In this document: positions 49,901 through 60,533 of the stretch, in pieces
How positions within the stretch are numbered: the stretch's first letter is position 1
How the letters are laid out: each line of letters starts with the position of its first letter
Assembly (NCBI GenBank): GCA_025024175.1
Contig: QCXZ01000003.1
Span: 53,338,023 to 53,402,022, forward strand
Reading direction: 5' to 3'
Source: Rhyzopertha dominica
Lineage: Eukaryota; Arthropoda; Insecta; Coleoptera; Bostrichidae
DNA: 64,000 nt
Notes under the pieces: model-generated
What the model was told of the DNA's origin: nothing
Seen by the model: the letters and a program-made list of their open reading frames with translations, nothing else
Databases searched by the model: none
Program-made: the position numbers and the translations under genes

Positions 49901-52900
49901 TTTTTGCCTTTATTTATCAATCAACAGGAAAGCACAAGTAAATAATAGTAAAAAATAATGATTATCATGTTTGCATTTAGATGAAAACTATATACGTACT
50001 GCCACAAAATAATAGTTTAATTGGATCACGTAAGTAAATATGCAAATATTGTTTCCTACTTCTAATGATACGAAATTATTAAAACAATGTGATATTAAAA
50101 TACTCTATCTTAACAAACTGATTTTTACTAAAAGAAATTTAAATTTTTTTAGAATAATTCTTTTAAAAAGTCAAATTTACCAATATTAACGTCATCTGCC
50201 ACAAAAAACTTTCTCCTGGCACTCAAAATTACAGAAAAATTTGAATGGAATGGTTACTGTGCAAACTGTCTACCTAAAATATATATAAGAGTTTTAAAAC
50301 ATTTATACATTCCTTCTATGTAATCATTTCATTTGGTAAAATTTTATTACTAAAACTTCCACCCTTAATAACATTCTGAAGGATCTAACATTTTAGTAGT
50401 TTTATAAGAAAAATCACTTACCTTATCTGGACACCCTGGAGTTACACCATAGGCTTGCATATTCTGACTCAAATCAACAGGATTGCCATTAATGAAGACA
50501 TCATCAATACACCCATCAAAATGTGCACTAGCCACATCGCTGTATTTATGAGACCCAGGATATCCACCAAAATAGACCTTTTCCACAGAATCTATTGTAG
50601 TACCGCCCACATTTGCCGAATTATGGTTTGTAATCTCCTTATCATCAACAAATAGTCTTCCTTCCATTTTGTCCCTAATTGCGCTTATCTTATGCCATTC
50701 ACCATCATTGTATGTTTCAGTCGTATACCATGTCTTTGTGGAACCTCCCAGATTGTACTACAAATATTCAATATCTATGTAGACCAGCATGGGAAAAATG
50801 TACAAAACATTTTACCTGATATAGCACTTTGCCATTTCTCAATTCTAAATCTATGAAAGTATTGTCTTTACCCAGCAGGAATAAAAGACCTGTTTCTTCA
50901 GAAGTCTTGAATTTCAGCTGGATATCTAGACGTTGACGGATGGAATAAGCCCTAGCACTGATTACAGCATGGCCATGACCATTAAATCTGAATCCAGTGC
51001 TGGGTTTAAGGTTCACAAGTTCCGTTCTAAAAAAAAGTAAAATGCATAAATCACAGAACAAAATAGCTTTAGTTGAGATAGAACAGATAATTTCGTGTGC
51101 ATAAATGATGCTTATTAATACAGTCAGAATTAAAAGGTTGCTAGAATAAAGTAGCTACATATTTTGTTAACATTTATCTACTTTAAAATTTATGTTGTAA
51201 AGAATAATTAAGCAAAACTACTGATAGCGGTGGATAAATAATATTTATAACATAAAAATAAAAATCATTCATTTCGAATCGTAACTGAAGTTTAAAGACA
51301 TCCAAAAAAATTATGAACAACAACTCCACCTAAATATTAAACATTAATATTTTCTTGATTATAATAAAATTGGCCACATTTTCATATTTTAGAAATTATC
51401 ACTCTTACCTTGCATTAGCACCACGATTATTGTCGTTTCCTTCAATGAAATTCCACAACCCAATAGGAATGTCACCTACAACCAAGTCTTCAATGGCTCC
51501 CTCAAACGAGCTGTATGGAATTTCCTGTTGCATCTTGAAATTCTCTCCACAACCTCCTACACAAAGTCTCGATTTGTCCTTGTCCAGATTAAATATTGAG
51601 TATGGTCCTTCTAAGACTTCCTCTTTTGTGTGTATCTTTTCTTCACCATTACCAAGTTCCTCTCGTATAGATAACTTTACATTTTGACCAGTTCTGCATG
51701 TACAACAGAAAATAAATAAATTATGTTTGAAGTTTAAAATAGTTTATTACCTGTCTATAATAAACTGATACCATTTGTCATCAGCAACAAATTTGCTATT
51801 AACTACTTGTGCTATTCCATTGCCAACATCCATAATTAAAACAGGATATCCATTTTGAATAATTAACGACATAAAATCATCCTGAAAAAAATGTTATATG
51901 TTCTACATTTAAGTCAATTTTAACAGATTACATACCGTCTTGGTACGTCTTAAATTAGTTCCAGGTTGATTTCCCAAATAAAGTAACATTCCATGTGGAT
52001 TACTTGTTTTGAAGTAACCAGTAATTTGTGTTGATGTACTAAGATCATTTAAATTTGGTGGGTTGCGTAATTCAAGTGTTGTACTTGGAGTAAACTCAAC
52101 ACCAACTTTGATTCTATTTGCAACTTCACGTGCCAGGGCTATCTGAGCATTGAGTTTGTCAATATTCTTTTGAATGTCATTAGAAATCTCATCAATCTTT
52201 TGCTGCTTTTCTGGTAGCTGTTGAATGCCTTCTGTAACTAAAGGCAGTTTTTCATTTATTGTGTTTAACTGTTTTTCAACTTGATTTAAACTTGTCGTTG
52301 CATTTATGGCATCATTAGGAATTTGTTTTGCTATGACTTTATTATCTTCAAGCTGAAATGGAAGAATAAATAATAAGATAAGAAAAAGGAAATATCACAT
52401 AATAAGCAAATTCAAGAGAGCGGCAAGTTTCATTAACCAACACAAATATGCTGCATCATAAAGGATGTCTCCTTGTTGCCTTACAACATGAGAATAATTC
52501 TACTTCTTCATATAACTATACTTTCTGGAATGCATCTTACCCAACAAATTAATGTCTAAAGCTAAAAAAAATCTTTAGCAAAATTTTGCAGTATTTTTTT
52601 GAGTGTTGGAAACAATTTAACTAGTAACAGTAGCAGATTTTTCCTTTAAAAAAGTCAGGGATTTATATACATGATGTGATTTAGCTCTGTCTCAAAAGTT
52701 CAATTAATTATTTAGTAATTTACCTCCATATATTTTAAGATTATTCATAATCTCTTATCTATACTGAGGTATAAGAACATTAAAAACTAAAACTAAACAA
52801 TAAAAAAATGTAAGTTCTTGTTAAATACTTGCACAGGGCAATTTTCATGTTAATGTTGTTCTAATATGAAAATTGTCAGAATATACAATCCAACCCTGTA

Positions 52901-55055
52901 TTAACTTGTGTAATTTGTGTGTGAATGTGATAAAAAGTAACTGTCAGTGTGATTGTAATTGTATTAATGTCAGACATTCACATCAAGTTCAACAATATAT
53001 TTTTTTCGTTCCAAGTTTATTCTCTAATTTAATTTACACTCGCTTATCTAAAGGCAACAAAATAATAATAAATTCATCCCTTAGTAGAATGAGATGCTGT
53101 CCCTTACTACCCCAGTAACTTCCAAATTTACTGCCTAAAAATTTGGTTGGTGTTATTGTAAAAACATTTTTTTCTTTTCACCATTAGGAGAAAAAACTTC
53201 AGACAGATGGTGTACCGAAAGATTGAATCATTAATATAAAGAAGTAGGATTTGTTTGTATTATATATTATATAGTAGACATGTTTTTCAAGGCCACACAA
53301 AAGTATGAGAAGCTTGCTTTATATTTTATTCAACATAAAGTCCTTTGTATCATTTAAATACATTCAATTTTTATGATTCACTGTATAATGAAAATACCAC
53401 TATTTCTCTTAAGTAAAAAGGTATTATTATTCAAAACTAAAATAGCCATACCAATTTCATTTTTATCATGGAATATGTTCCCAACTCACTGTACAATTCC
53501 TATGGAAGGAAATTCATTCGAATGATCAAATTTCTATTTTAATTATAAAAGTTGACACTTAAAATACGTGTTCACAATTTTATTTCGCTCTTTCTACTAA
53601 ATGGGGAAACGCCATAGTCAGAAATAGAGAGACAATTCCGATTATGAAAATTTGCTAACATCAAGTTTGTCTTCCAGAGTAAGCTAGTTCTGATAAAGAT
53701 AAGAAATAAATTCATGCAGCATCCTTTAAGATAAATATTAAGGAATTATATTTATTGTATACAAAAGTATATAAAACTTGCTATATATTGCGTAAAAGAA
53801 ATATAATTGGTATTCTATTTGTTTTGAGTAACAATATTCCTTTTTACTTAAGAAAAATAGTCATATTATACATATGATGTTAAGGACTTTGTGTCAAATA
53901 AAAAGTAAAATGGCGTTCCATAGTTTTATGAAAACTGTGAAACTAGTTTAATTACTCAGTACAGTTAATGTAGTCAATAAATTTTAAAAATTTACTATTA
54001 CTCCGAAACTTTTTTTACCTCTCTTGCAGCAGTCGCCATTAATTTTATCAGACCTACAATAAATACCATAATCAGGGCCAGTAACTTTAGTACTGCCTGG
54101 GAACTCAAGCACCACACGTAAAATGAACTTTTCTGTACAGAACATGTACCAAAAAAGTCAAATACTTATATTGCACTAAAAAAGTTAGACCTAGGTCAAC
54201 TCTTTCTCTGAAGGAATAAATAAATAAAAGTTTAAAAAAGGTACTATATTTTTATTTTATGGTCCAGGCACCATATGCTAAAAGAAAAAGTTGCCGTCCC
54301 TGACTATAATTATATGTACCTTTTGGAATTCTCTGTTGACAATGTCATTTATGCTAGCAGCATAAGCCCCTGCCTTTTCCGCCTGTTTGCTAACATTCTT
54401 CAGTGCTTCTTGTACAGGTGCTGGTTGTTGTTTGAGCAGCTTGTCAATGTTGTCGAGAAGTTCTTTATTTTTATTACTCTGCTCCTGTAATGGGCGATAA
54501 ACCATCTTATTTTCTTCCAGCAAAGGATCCAAATAAGACTGATTGAATCGTAATTCATGCGCTGTTTGTAAGAGTTTCGCAGACCGCTGGCCTGCTTCGC
54601 CAGTTTTATTTTCTGTTCCAAGCAATAGTTCCGCCGCTTCATCAGCAGCATTATAACCATTGTCAGCTGCTTCCCGGGCATCTTCGATAGCATCAACGAT
54701 ATTCTTGTAAGCATTCGCGGCCGTTATAGCTCCAGTCGATAAGTCTCGGGTTTCTGTTAACAAGCCATCGAGTTCTTGGGCTCGTTCTGTCAGATTATCA
54801 GCATGTTCTTGAACAACAGGTCTCATTTCATTCAGCTCCTCAATTATGGCTTCATTTTTCTCTAGCGTGGCATTTAAGTCATTGTTGTTATTTTTTAGTT
54901 GCAAAGGAATGCCTATTAAATTACGATAGGAGGCTGTAGCATCTTGGAAGTGGGCTGAAGCATTAGCCTTCAGTTCTTCAGCATTTTTGAGATTGGTTTC
55001 TGAATCTTGTGTTAAACTATCAATGTTATCAAACTTCTTGAGTATTCTGTCTTTC
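38118..55055 (-). CDS. LanA: Laminin subunit alpha, 3' fourteen exons
   Basis: Basement-membrane heterotrimer chain. Exons on the minus strand: 55055-54320, 52352-51936, 51881-51751, 51693-51409, 51026-50816, 50757-50422, 49330-49023, 45540-45296, 45241-45158, 45102-44899, 43258-43095, 43042-42803, 40909-40528 and 38383-38118. All phases agree, giving 1335 residues and a TAA at 38118-38120. The first exons are laminin domain II/I coiled coil, followed by five LG domains that bind cell-surface receptors. A Pro/Thr-rich linker sits between LG3 and LG4, as in other alpha chains. The short and long arm (LN domain, EGF repeats) is absent from the window. Introns of up to 3.5 kb hold mariner, LINE and MITE relics. 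The match is to Drosophila LanA-type alpha rather than wing blister, but with only the C-terminal half visible that choice is tentative. Confidence 0.92.
41490..42065 (+). pseudogene. Mariner-family transposase relic in a laminin intron
   Basis: Broken frame on the strand opposite laminin. Recognisable blocks are RWVPK, then NRSWVHHYVLETKA followed by SKEWKHDGSPPPRQFKIMPS and AGKVLLSV. After a stop come LAHVDYSLYPKFKENL, and later SSNDEQMQAVERG. These match the central and C-terminal parts of mariner transposases (pattern DETWVHHYxPETK, WKHxGSPPPKKFK, SAGKV; YSPDLAPSDYxLFPxLKExL). The first catalytic Asp region reads NRSW instead of DETW. Stops and shifts show it is dead. It lies in the intron 40910-42802. 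Confidence 0.85.
42803..45102 (-). other. LanA: LG3-LG4 linker and LG4 of laminin alpha
   Basis: Exon 45102-44899 encodes the Pro/Thr-rich linker (EQPPLRIGQPPTTTPAPPK) and CALPEEP, the conserved entry to LG4. Exons 43258-43095 and 43042-42803 give SRLEYNTTRGRYRKNFDF, FKTVEKEGVILYASDG, DDSWHLVEISRQG and INIPFYIGGL. The preceding exon 45241-45158 is also linker. The linker is a known proteolytic site in vertebrate alpha chains; no clear furin site is evident here. Confidence 0.85.
44204..44570. mobile_element. MITE-like inverted repeat in a laminin intron
   Basis: Arms of about 70 bp at 44204-44275 and 44494-44567 are reverse complements with few changes (GTGGAAAGTTTCACAAAAC and TTTATCTCTGAA in the right arm). 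The loop is non-coding. A separate 10 bp stem hairpin lies nearby at about 44654-44684 (AATTATCAAA with its complement). Confidence 0.65.
46660..46990 (+). pseudogene. Transposable-element-derived frame
   Basis: A 106-residue frame containing LSEAKVKTGVFVGPQIKKKF, SWDSFKEVVSGFLGNNKAEN and YYKLVQNMLKSFKSMGC. I recognise this wording as a segment that recurs in many insect uncharacterised, repeat-associated proteins, but I cannot name the superfamily with confidence. It is truncated at a Lys run and lies in a laminin intron on the opposite strand. Confidence 0.5.
47560..48270 (+). pseudogene. LINE apurinic-type endonuclease relic
   Basis: AEIIVLPETWLRSKLNSN matches the start of the APE-like endonuclease of non-LTR elements (pattern IIxLTETWL). 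After frame shifts, PVLILGDFLIYQ matches the catalytic PVLILGDFN block, with the Asn changed. Later SEDTHHP resembles the conserved end of the domain (S/D-HxP). Multiple stops are present. It lies in the laminin LG3 intron on the opposite strand. Confidence 0.65.
50422..51026 (-). other. LanA: LG2 of laminin alpha
   Basis: Exons 51026-50816 and 50757-50422, separated by a 58 bp intron. They show TGFRFNGHGHAVISARAY, LQLKFKTSEE-type strand (seen as IQLKFKTSEETGLLFLLG), TFIDLELRNGKVLYQ, DGEWHKISAIRD, VEKVYFGGYPG, FDGCIDDVFINGNPVDL and the closing GCPDK. Both half-cystines expected at the LG end are present. Confidence 0.88.
51409..52352 (-). other. LanA: End of coiled coil and LG1 of laminin alpha
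   Basis: Exon 52352-51936 finishes the coiled coil (QQKIDEISNDIQKNIDKLNA) and opens LG1 (VGVEFTPSTTLELRNPPN, GYFKTSNPHGMLLYLGN). Exons 51881-51751 and 51693-51409 continue with FMSLIIQNGYPVLIMDVGNG, KWYQFIIDR, RLCVGGCGE and SFEGAIEDLVVGDIPIGLWN. The last phrase, with GLWNF, is typical of laminin alpha LG1. Confidence 0.88.
53318..53915. mobile_element. MITE-like inverted-repeat element, second copy
   Basis: Inner inverted ends at 53398-53442 and 53818-53861 (TTTCTCTTAAGTAAAAAGG and complement) match those of 29541-30368. An outer pair (AACATAAAGTCCTTTGTATC and its complement near 53880) matches sequence right of 30400 in the other copy. TA dinucleotides flank the inner ends. Non-coding; it lies in the laminin intron 52353-54319. 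Confidence 0.6.
54320..55055 (-). other. LanA: Laminin alpha domain II/I coiled-coil exon
   Basis: The most 5' laminin exon in the window, 736 bp and entered in phase 2 after an AG acceptor. It encodes 245 residues of heptad-patterned, charged helix without glycine or proline breaks (for example KKFDNIDSLTQDSETNLKNA and LLDNIDKLLKQ). This is the trimerising rod of the chain. No EGF-type upstream exon was found to its right. Confidence 0.85.
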
Positions 55056-58000
55056 CTGCAAAAGTTAAATAAAATCAGAATCTGCATCTACTGAAAAAGG
55101 TCCATATTAATTATTATTAAAATAGCATAAAAAATATGTTTCAATAATTTCTTTCTTTCTAACTTTATAATCCAAGTGGTATCTAATATATTTTAGATTT
55201 CAACTTTAATTCAACAAAAATAATTAAAAATTAAAATGCATATCTATGCTGTGCTGCCTGAACCGCAACCAACTATAGACAGAACCATTTCTCTGTTGTT
55301 ACAGCTCGTCAATGTAGTTTAGGTTTAGTGTAAACAGCCTGATATAGAACTGCTTTTACCTATATACTAAAGGCTTCGGATACCATCTAAATTTTTACTA
55401 ATAAATTAGCGATGATCTGCTAAATGTAGTGTTATGTAACTTATATTCTTCTGTTTTGTGAGTTTTTTGGTTTCGTTTAGATAATAATAATAGTAATAAA
55501 TCATTATTCTCAAAAACCGAATATGTAATGCCAAGCAATAGCTAGCACTTGTGTACTGGCTAATGTATTATTATAAACATAATAAATTACATAATACGTA
55601 CTATTATACTCTTCGTAATTTACAGTTTCAAGTGCTTCAACAAGCAAACATTTACGAGTACATAGCAAAACTAAGGAGAAAAATAAATGAATAAAACATA
55701 TTGGGCCGGTTTCTCTATACCAACCACGTCTATTACTTTAAGGTATTGTCATGGTTACATGGTTTAACAAAGAAAAGAGAAACCTACACAAAGAAATATG
55801 TAGGTAACTAATTTGTTCCTTAAACAATCAAACGAATTCTCAAATAGGCAATTATTGTTCATAATATACGAGAGCTGTGTCAACCTCTGATGGGTTATAA
55901 AATAGACCCATTAATATAAAAAAAATATTTTATCATTAAAAGTTAAGCAAAGTCTTATTCATTTGACCATTGAAGCATTTGTCATATTGTGACATAGACA
56001 TTTAGATGCCCCCTTCTGGAGCTTGTCGATGGTGGCAAAGCATTATCTGCTTAACCATGAAGCTAAGGACAACGATAACAAAGAAGGTTTATTGTGAAAC
56101 ATTATGTTGCCTGCAAAGAGAGATTTAAAAATAGAATAAACGAAACAGCATTCTTTCTTGCAACATTGTTCTGATCCACAACAATGCACAGCTGCATTGT
56201 GCCAACATAACAACCTTTTCAAACAATTCAAGTGTGACTAACCATCATATTGTAGTCTAGACTTGGCAAGAGTAATTTTTATATCTTTCAAAATTAAATT
56301 AAATATGACAAATGTTTAAATTGTTTTGGTGATTTTGTAGAAAAATGGGTAACTTTACTCGACTCTTAATAACAAATATTTTTTTATGAAAAGGAATCTT
56401 CATGTATAACCCATTGGAGGTTGAAAAAAACAGCCCTCCTACAATTTGTTCATTTGAACAGGTTTTAAGAACATGTAGCTATGCTTTTGATTGTATCATC
56501 AAGAGTATTATAATATAACTTTGAAACCATATACAAGACTAACTTTTGTCCTATATTATCACTGATTTTTTTAACTACTAGACATTTATGTTATACCAGT
56601 TTTTGTGGTGTATCCTACTTATGAGTTACTCCAGAAAATAAGCTTTTATTTTTAAAATAAAACAATAGATTTTTCATATAGTGTTCCTACACAGTCATAC
56701 GCTTTACTTCTATATATAATACAGTTGTTTCGTAGAATAATCAAAACATATATTCTACATTATTTGGGTGTTTGTAATACTAATCTAGGCTTCTCACACC
56801 ATACTGTAATAGTGACTCCACCATTGCATAATAAGAAGATTATAATTGCGATACTGTTAATATTCTTTTTAGGTTTTTAAATCTATACAGCAAATGCTTA
56901 AGTTGTGAATCTAGTTTCCCAACATGTATTTTATCTCAGGTTTTGATCAATGTATATACCGAGGTAAATAAAGTTTATTATTTTTACCAAATAAATACCA
57001 TAAGTACGGCTAATTGTTACAATAAACATTTAAAAAAGACTTAGTCATAGGCCAAAACGTTCAAACCTTCAAGACTAAATGAAATCAAGAACTCCATAAG
57101 CCATAACACAGAAGTAATGGGTTTAGTGTTAAAATGGCTTATCATGCTGGCAATACCAATTTGTTTTATTTGAGAATGTGGCTGCTATTTCACATAGTAT
57201 CATGATTTGGAAAAATTAAAAAGTTAATTAAAAATTAAAAGAGTATCTTCTTTTTGTTTACAAAGACCAAAGATTAAAAAAACACATATTTTTGAAAACA
57301 ATAGGTACTTAACCGTTTTAAAATTAAGGGTAAAAAAGTGGGGGTTGGCCCCATCCCGCCCTCCCCCAAAATATTTATTAAAAAATTTGGGCATCATTTT
57401 AACGGCAACCACTTCATATAATAATAGCCAAAATTTAATAAAATTATATCTGCCTACCGTTCTAAGAGATATTTTTGAAAAACTGTTTATCTTCCCCATG
57501 TTTAAGAGTCAATATGTCAGTAGGCGTTATTTTAAAAGAAGTTATACTGTAAAATAGTGTTATTTTTGCACAATTTTTCAGATTCTGAGAGGTCGCCCAC
57601 ATAATGCGGGACATCTTGTATAATAATCAAATAAAAGACTTATATACTGTCAAGATGAATCATTAAGTCAAACCTTTATTAAGTATTTTGCAATATGTAT
57701 ATCCACAGGACTGACTTAATTTTAGATTTTTTATTTACATGTGATTTTTCTGTTGTTTTATTTCTGTTATAATCGTAATTACAGTAAGTCTTCATTAATA
57801 ACATCGATATTTTGTTTTCCTTATGTGTAGGTACATATTTGTTGAGAAGAACAATCTTAGCGCTATTTTACAATGTACTGAAAATTGAAACAATATTGCA
57901 AAAAAATTTCCGGTTCTGCAAATTTTTATTTGACGATGTCTCGAAAATCCCCTATCCAATTCCAATGTCAACTGAGCTCCGGTGTTGCCGCAGTGGCACA

Positions 58001-58128
58001 TTGGTAGGTACATACAAGTTGATGTTGGAATTTTGATACATATAAAAAAAATATTTTAGGACAATTTTGATTAAGCGACAATCTCTGTAAACACAGTAGA
58101 GATATAGAATTCTTACTTATACTTATCC
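55056..58128. other. Gene-free stretch upstream of the last visible laminin exon
   Basis: No laminin EGF or coiled-coil exon was found on the minus strand here. A dispersed repeat at 55230-55385 matches 10780-10920. The motif GGGACATCTTGTATA near 57612 resembles the CCCTGTATA ends seen elsewhere in the window. The rest is AT-rich and featureless. Confidence 0.45.
55230..55385. repeat. Dispersed repeat, copy of 10780-10920
   Basis: Shares GCTGTGCTGCCT, CAACCAACTATAGACAG, TTACAGCTCGTCA and ATAGAACTG in the same order and orientation as the copy in the USP36 intron. Non-coding. Confidence 0.6.
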
Positions 58129-58381
58129 GTGGTGTGAATATAGGATGGTGTGCCTACGCGCAGCTGGGCGACCACGTGACAACTGCCAGTGACGTCAGCA
58201 AGGAGTAAATTAAATTCTTCGTATGGCAGCCGGCAGCTCGCGGTAGCATACAGATAATAAAAGTCTGTATTGAAACAGAATTGCTTTTTAACTAGAAATC
58301 TACTTCGGCGTTGTGAAATTAGGCGATTTTTATATCTGAATTAATTACATAGGTACTATTTATCGTACAAAAGTAGCCATA

Positions 58382-59863
58382 ATGCCAAACTGTAGTGTTG
58401 CTCCTTGTAAAAGTCACAATAAAATGAAGGGCTCCTCTAATATTAGGTTCTATACTTTTCCAAAAAATAAAGACCTGGCCATGCAATGGGTTCACGCTTG
58501 CAGACGTGAAGATAAGATAAATTTGAAGAACGGTAAAATTGATACTCCTTATTGTAGAGGCGTAGTTCTTTTAAAACGTATACTTTTTATTTCATCTACT
58601 ATATGTTCTAAACATTTTGAAAGTAAATGTTTCTTTGTACCTATGAAGTACAAACTTTTAAATGAAACACCACCAAAACGGTTTAGAAATTTAAAAGAAG
58701 ATGCAGTTCCAACTTTGTAATAACAAGTAATATAAATATAAATATAAATATAAAGTAATAACAAGACGGGTGGTTCTAGTACAAATTTGTTACTTAGAGA
58801 ATAAGGAAAAATCTGGGTACCTAAATCATTTCTCAATCCTTTTTGAATTAATATCAGATGCACAATTAAATTCATACTTTGAACAATTCGTTTTACTCGG
58901 TGCGACTCTCTGTATTTTTCTTTTAGGGATGAGCTACTAAATAAGCTGGAAGCTATGAAAATTAGGATGACTTCAATGGAAAAAGAAATTGATACATTAT
59001 TATCACAATTTCGTGATGCTTTGAATAACTCCTTTACACCAGGACAGGTGAAACGGCTACTTAATCCACAAAGGAAATTTTCATCCTGAGATTCACAAGA
59101 TATTGCTTCTGCAATTTCCTTGCGAAGTGTGAGCCCAAAGGCTTATAGGTATTTAAGAAAGCATGGCCTTCCTTTACCAGCTTTAAGTACTTTACGAAGA
59201 TGGGCTCTGAATCTCGAACTAAACCCTGGTATCTTAAAACTAATGAAACAAAAGTCCGAAACACCAAGTGACATAGAGCGTTTGTATTGCATATCATTTG
59301 ACGAAATATTTATCTCAAATCGGGTATGCCTTGATCAAAAAGAACAGTATGTGCTTGGTCCATATAAAGCATGTCCAGTGGCTATTGTAAGGGGTTTTTG
59401 TGCACGTTGGAAGCAACCAGTATTTTATAATTTTGATACACCCATGACAAAAATGATCTTGACTGATATAATAACACAGTTACATCATGCTGAGTATACT
59501 GTTGTTTCAATAACTTGTGATATGGGCACTAAGAATGTTTCTCTTTGGAAAGATTTAAATGTTGGACACGACAAAAATAGCTATTTTGCACATCCCATAG
59601 TACCAAATCAAAAAGGATTTGTTTTCGCGGACATACCACACTTACTGAAATTATTGAGAAAGCATTTTATTGACAAAGGATTTCACATAAATGATACATT
59701 TCTCGACAAAGGCTGCATAGAAAAAATTGTATCTACTTCTAGCGACGATTTCAAAATTACCCATAAAATAAACAGTTATCATCTGAATTTAAAAGGAACC
59801 GAAAGTTTTAATGTTTTAATTGTCTTAATAAATTATTTGGAAATTCGATTTTATTTTTCTTAG
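58382..59863 (+). pseudogene. THAP9/P-element transposase, defective
   Basis: Exon 1 (58382-58716) encodes a THAP zinc-finger DNA-binding domain: CSVAPC, FYTFPKNKD, WVHACRRE, CSKHF and the closing AVP motif. A 210 bp intron (58717-58926, containing an ATATAA microsatellite) leads in phase to exon 2. This begins DELLNKLEAMKIRM, a leucine-rich coil. An in-frame TGA sits at 59087-59089, just before SISLRSVSPKAYRYLRKHGL, a strongly conserved P-element block. The RNase H-like part shows CISFDEIFI, TCDMGTKN and FADIPHLLKLLRKHF. The frame ends at 59863, about half the length of full THAP9, so the GTP-binding insertion and C-terminus are largely missing. Confidence 0.82.
58729..58755. repeat. ATATAA microsatellite
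   Basis: Four or more tandem copies of a 6 bp unit inside the intron of the P-like transposase. Confidence 0.7.
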
Positions 59864-60042
59864 CTATAATAGTGATTGCAAGCCGAACATAACTTAAGAT
59901 TTTTAACATAATCAAATTAATTGTATACGTCTTAAGCCCCAAGCATTGTAAGACTGCCAAAAATACTCGATACTGACGTCACTGCGCGGCCGATACGGAA
60001 ACGCGTCGGGCTGGCGAGCACACCATCCTATATTCCCACCAC

Positions 60043-60533
60043 CTACTTATCTCGAAACAATAGTATGTAAATTTACATCGTGATATTATCATAGCCGTAA
60101 ACCGTAAGTAATAATATGTGTTATATCTGGAGCACTACAATCGTGCCGCATCTGTTTCATATCCGTTTCCGTTAAAATGTATACGGAGTACGGGTCGTAT
60201 TTACCCATCTACCATATGAGGTTTCAGGCAATTGGTTTTATCTGCAGCTATTTTTAGCTAGTGTAGGCAGATGCGAGCTATGCGACGCAGGCAAAGATCC
60301 ATTGGTACAGATATTACGGAACAGTGATCGTAGACGTTAGTAAAGAAATAATATTTTTCGGTCTCTCGCGTAAAATCGTCCAAAATATTGTGTCATTGTC
60401 AATACTGTCACGTCCTACCGTCAGTGTCAGCTGCCAATGCTGTCAATCTTCAATCAACAGTTGACTGTCAAACGGTGTGTTGTTTGGTTATTTATTAGCC
60501 ATTTCGGTTGAACGGCTGATAAAGAACCGTAAA
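60043..60533 (+). promoter_or_regulatory. 5' flank and likely promoter of the REXO1-like gene
   Basis: Spacer between the P-like element and the REXO1-like start codon, with no other gene. It is richer in G and C than the surroundings near 60280-60480. No TATA box stands out. The P-like element ends about 490 bp upstream of the ATG. Confidence 0.4.

Larger units (their letters stand above)
58129..60042 (+). mobile_element. P-element-like DNA transposon with THAP domain
   Basis: A 1.9 kb element with terminal inverted repeats of 25 bp that match at 24 positions (58129-58153 and 60018-60042; GGAATATAGGATGGTGTGC in the right-hand version). A further GTGACGTCAG is shared inside both ends. A near-duplicate 8 bp flank (ATACTTAT at 58119-58126 and CTACTTAT at 60043-60050) fits the 8 bp target duplication of P elements, though the left copy is offset by 2 bp. 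The transposase frame carries one in-frame stop and a shortened C-terminus. The copy is therefore defective but not old. Confidence 0.82.
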
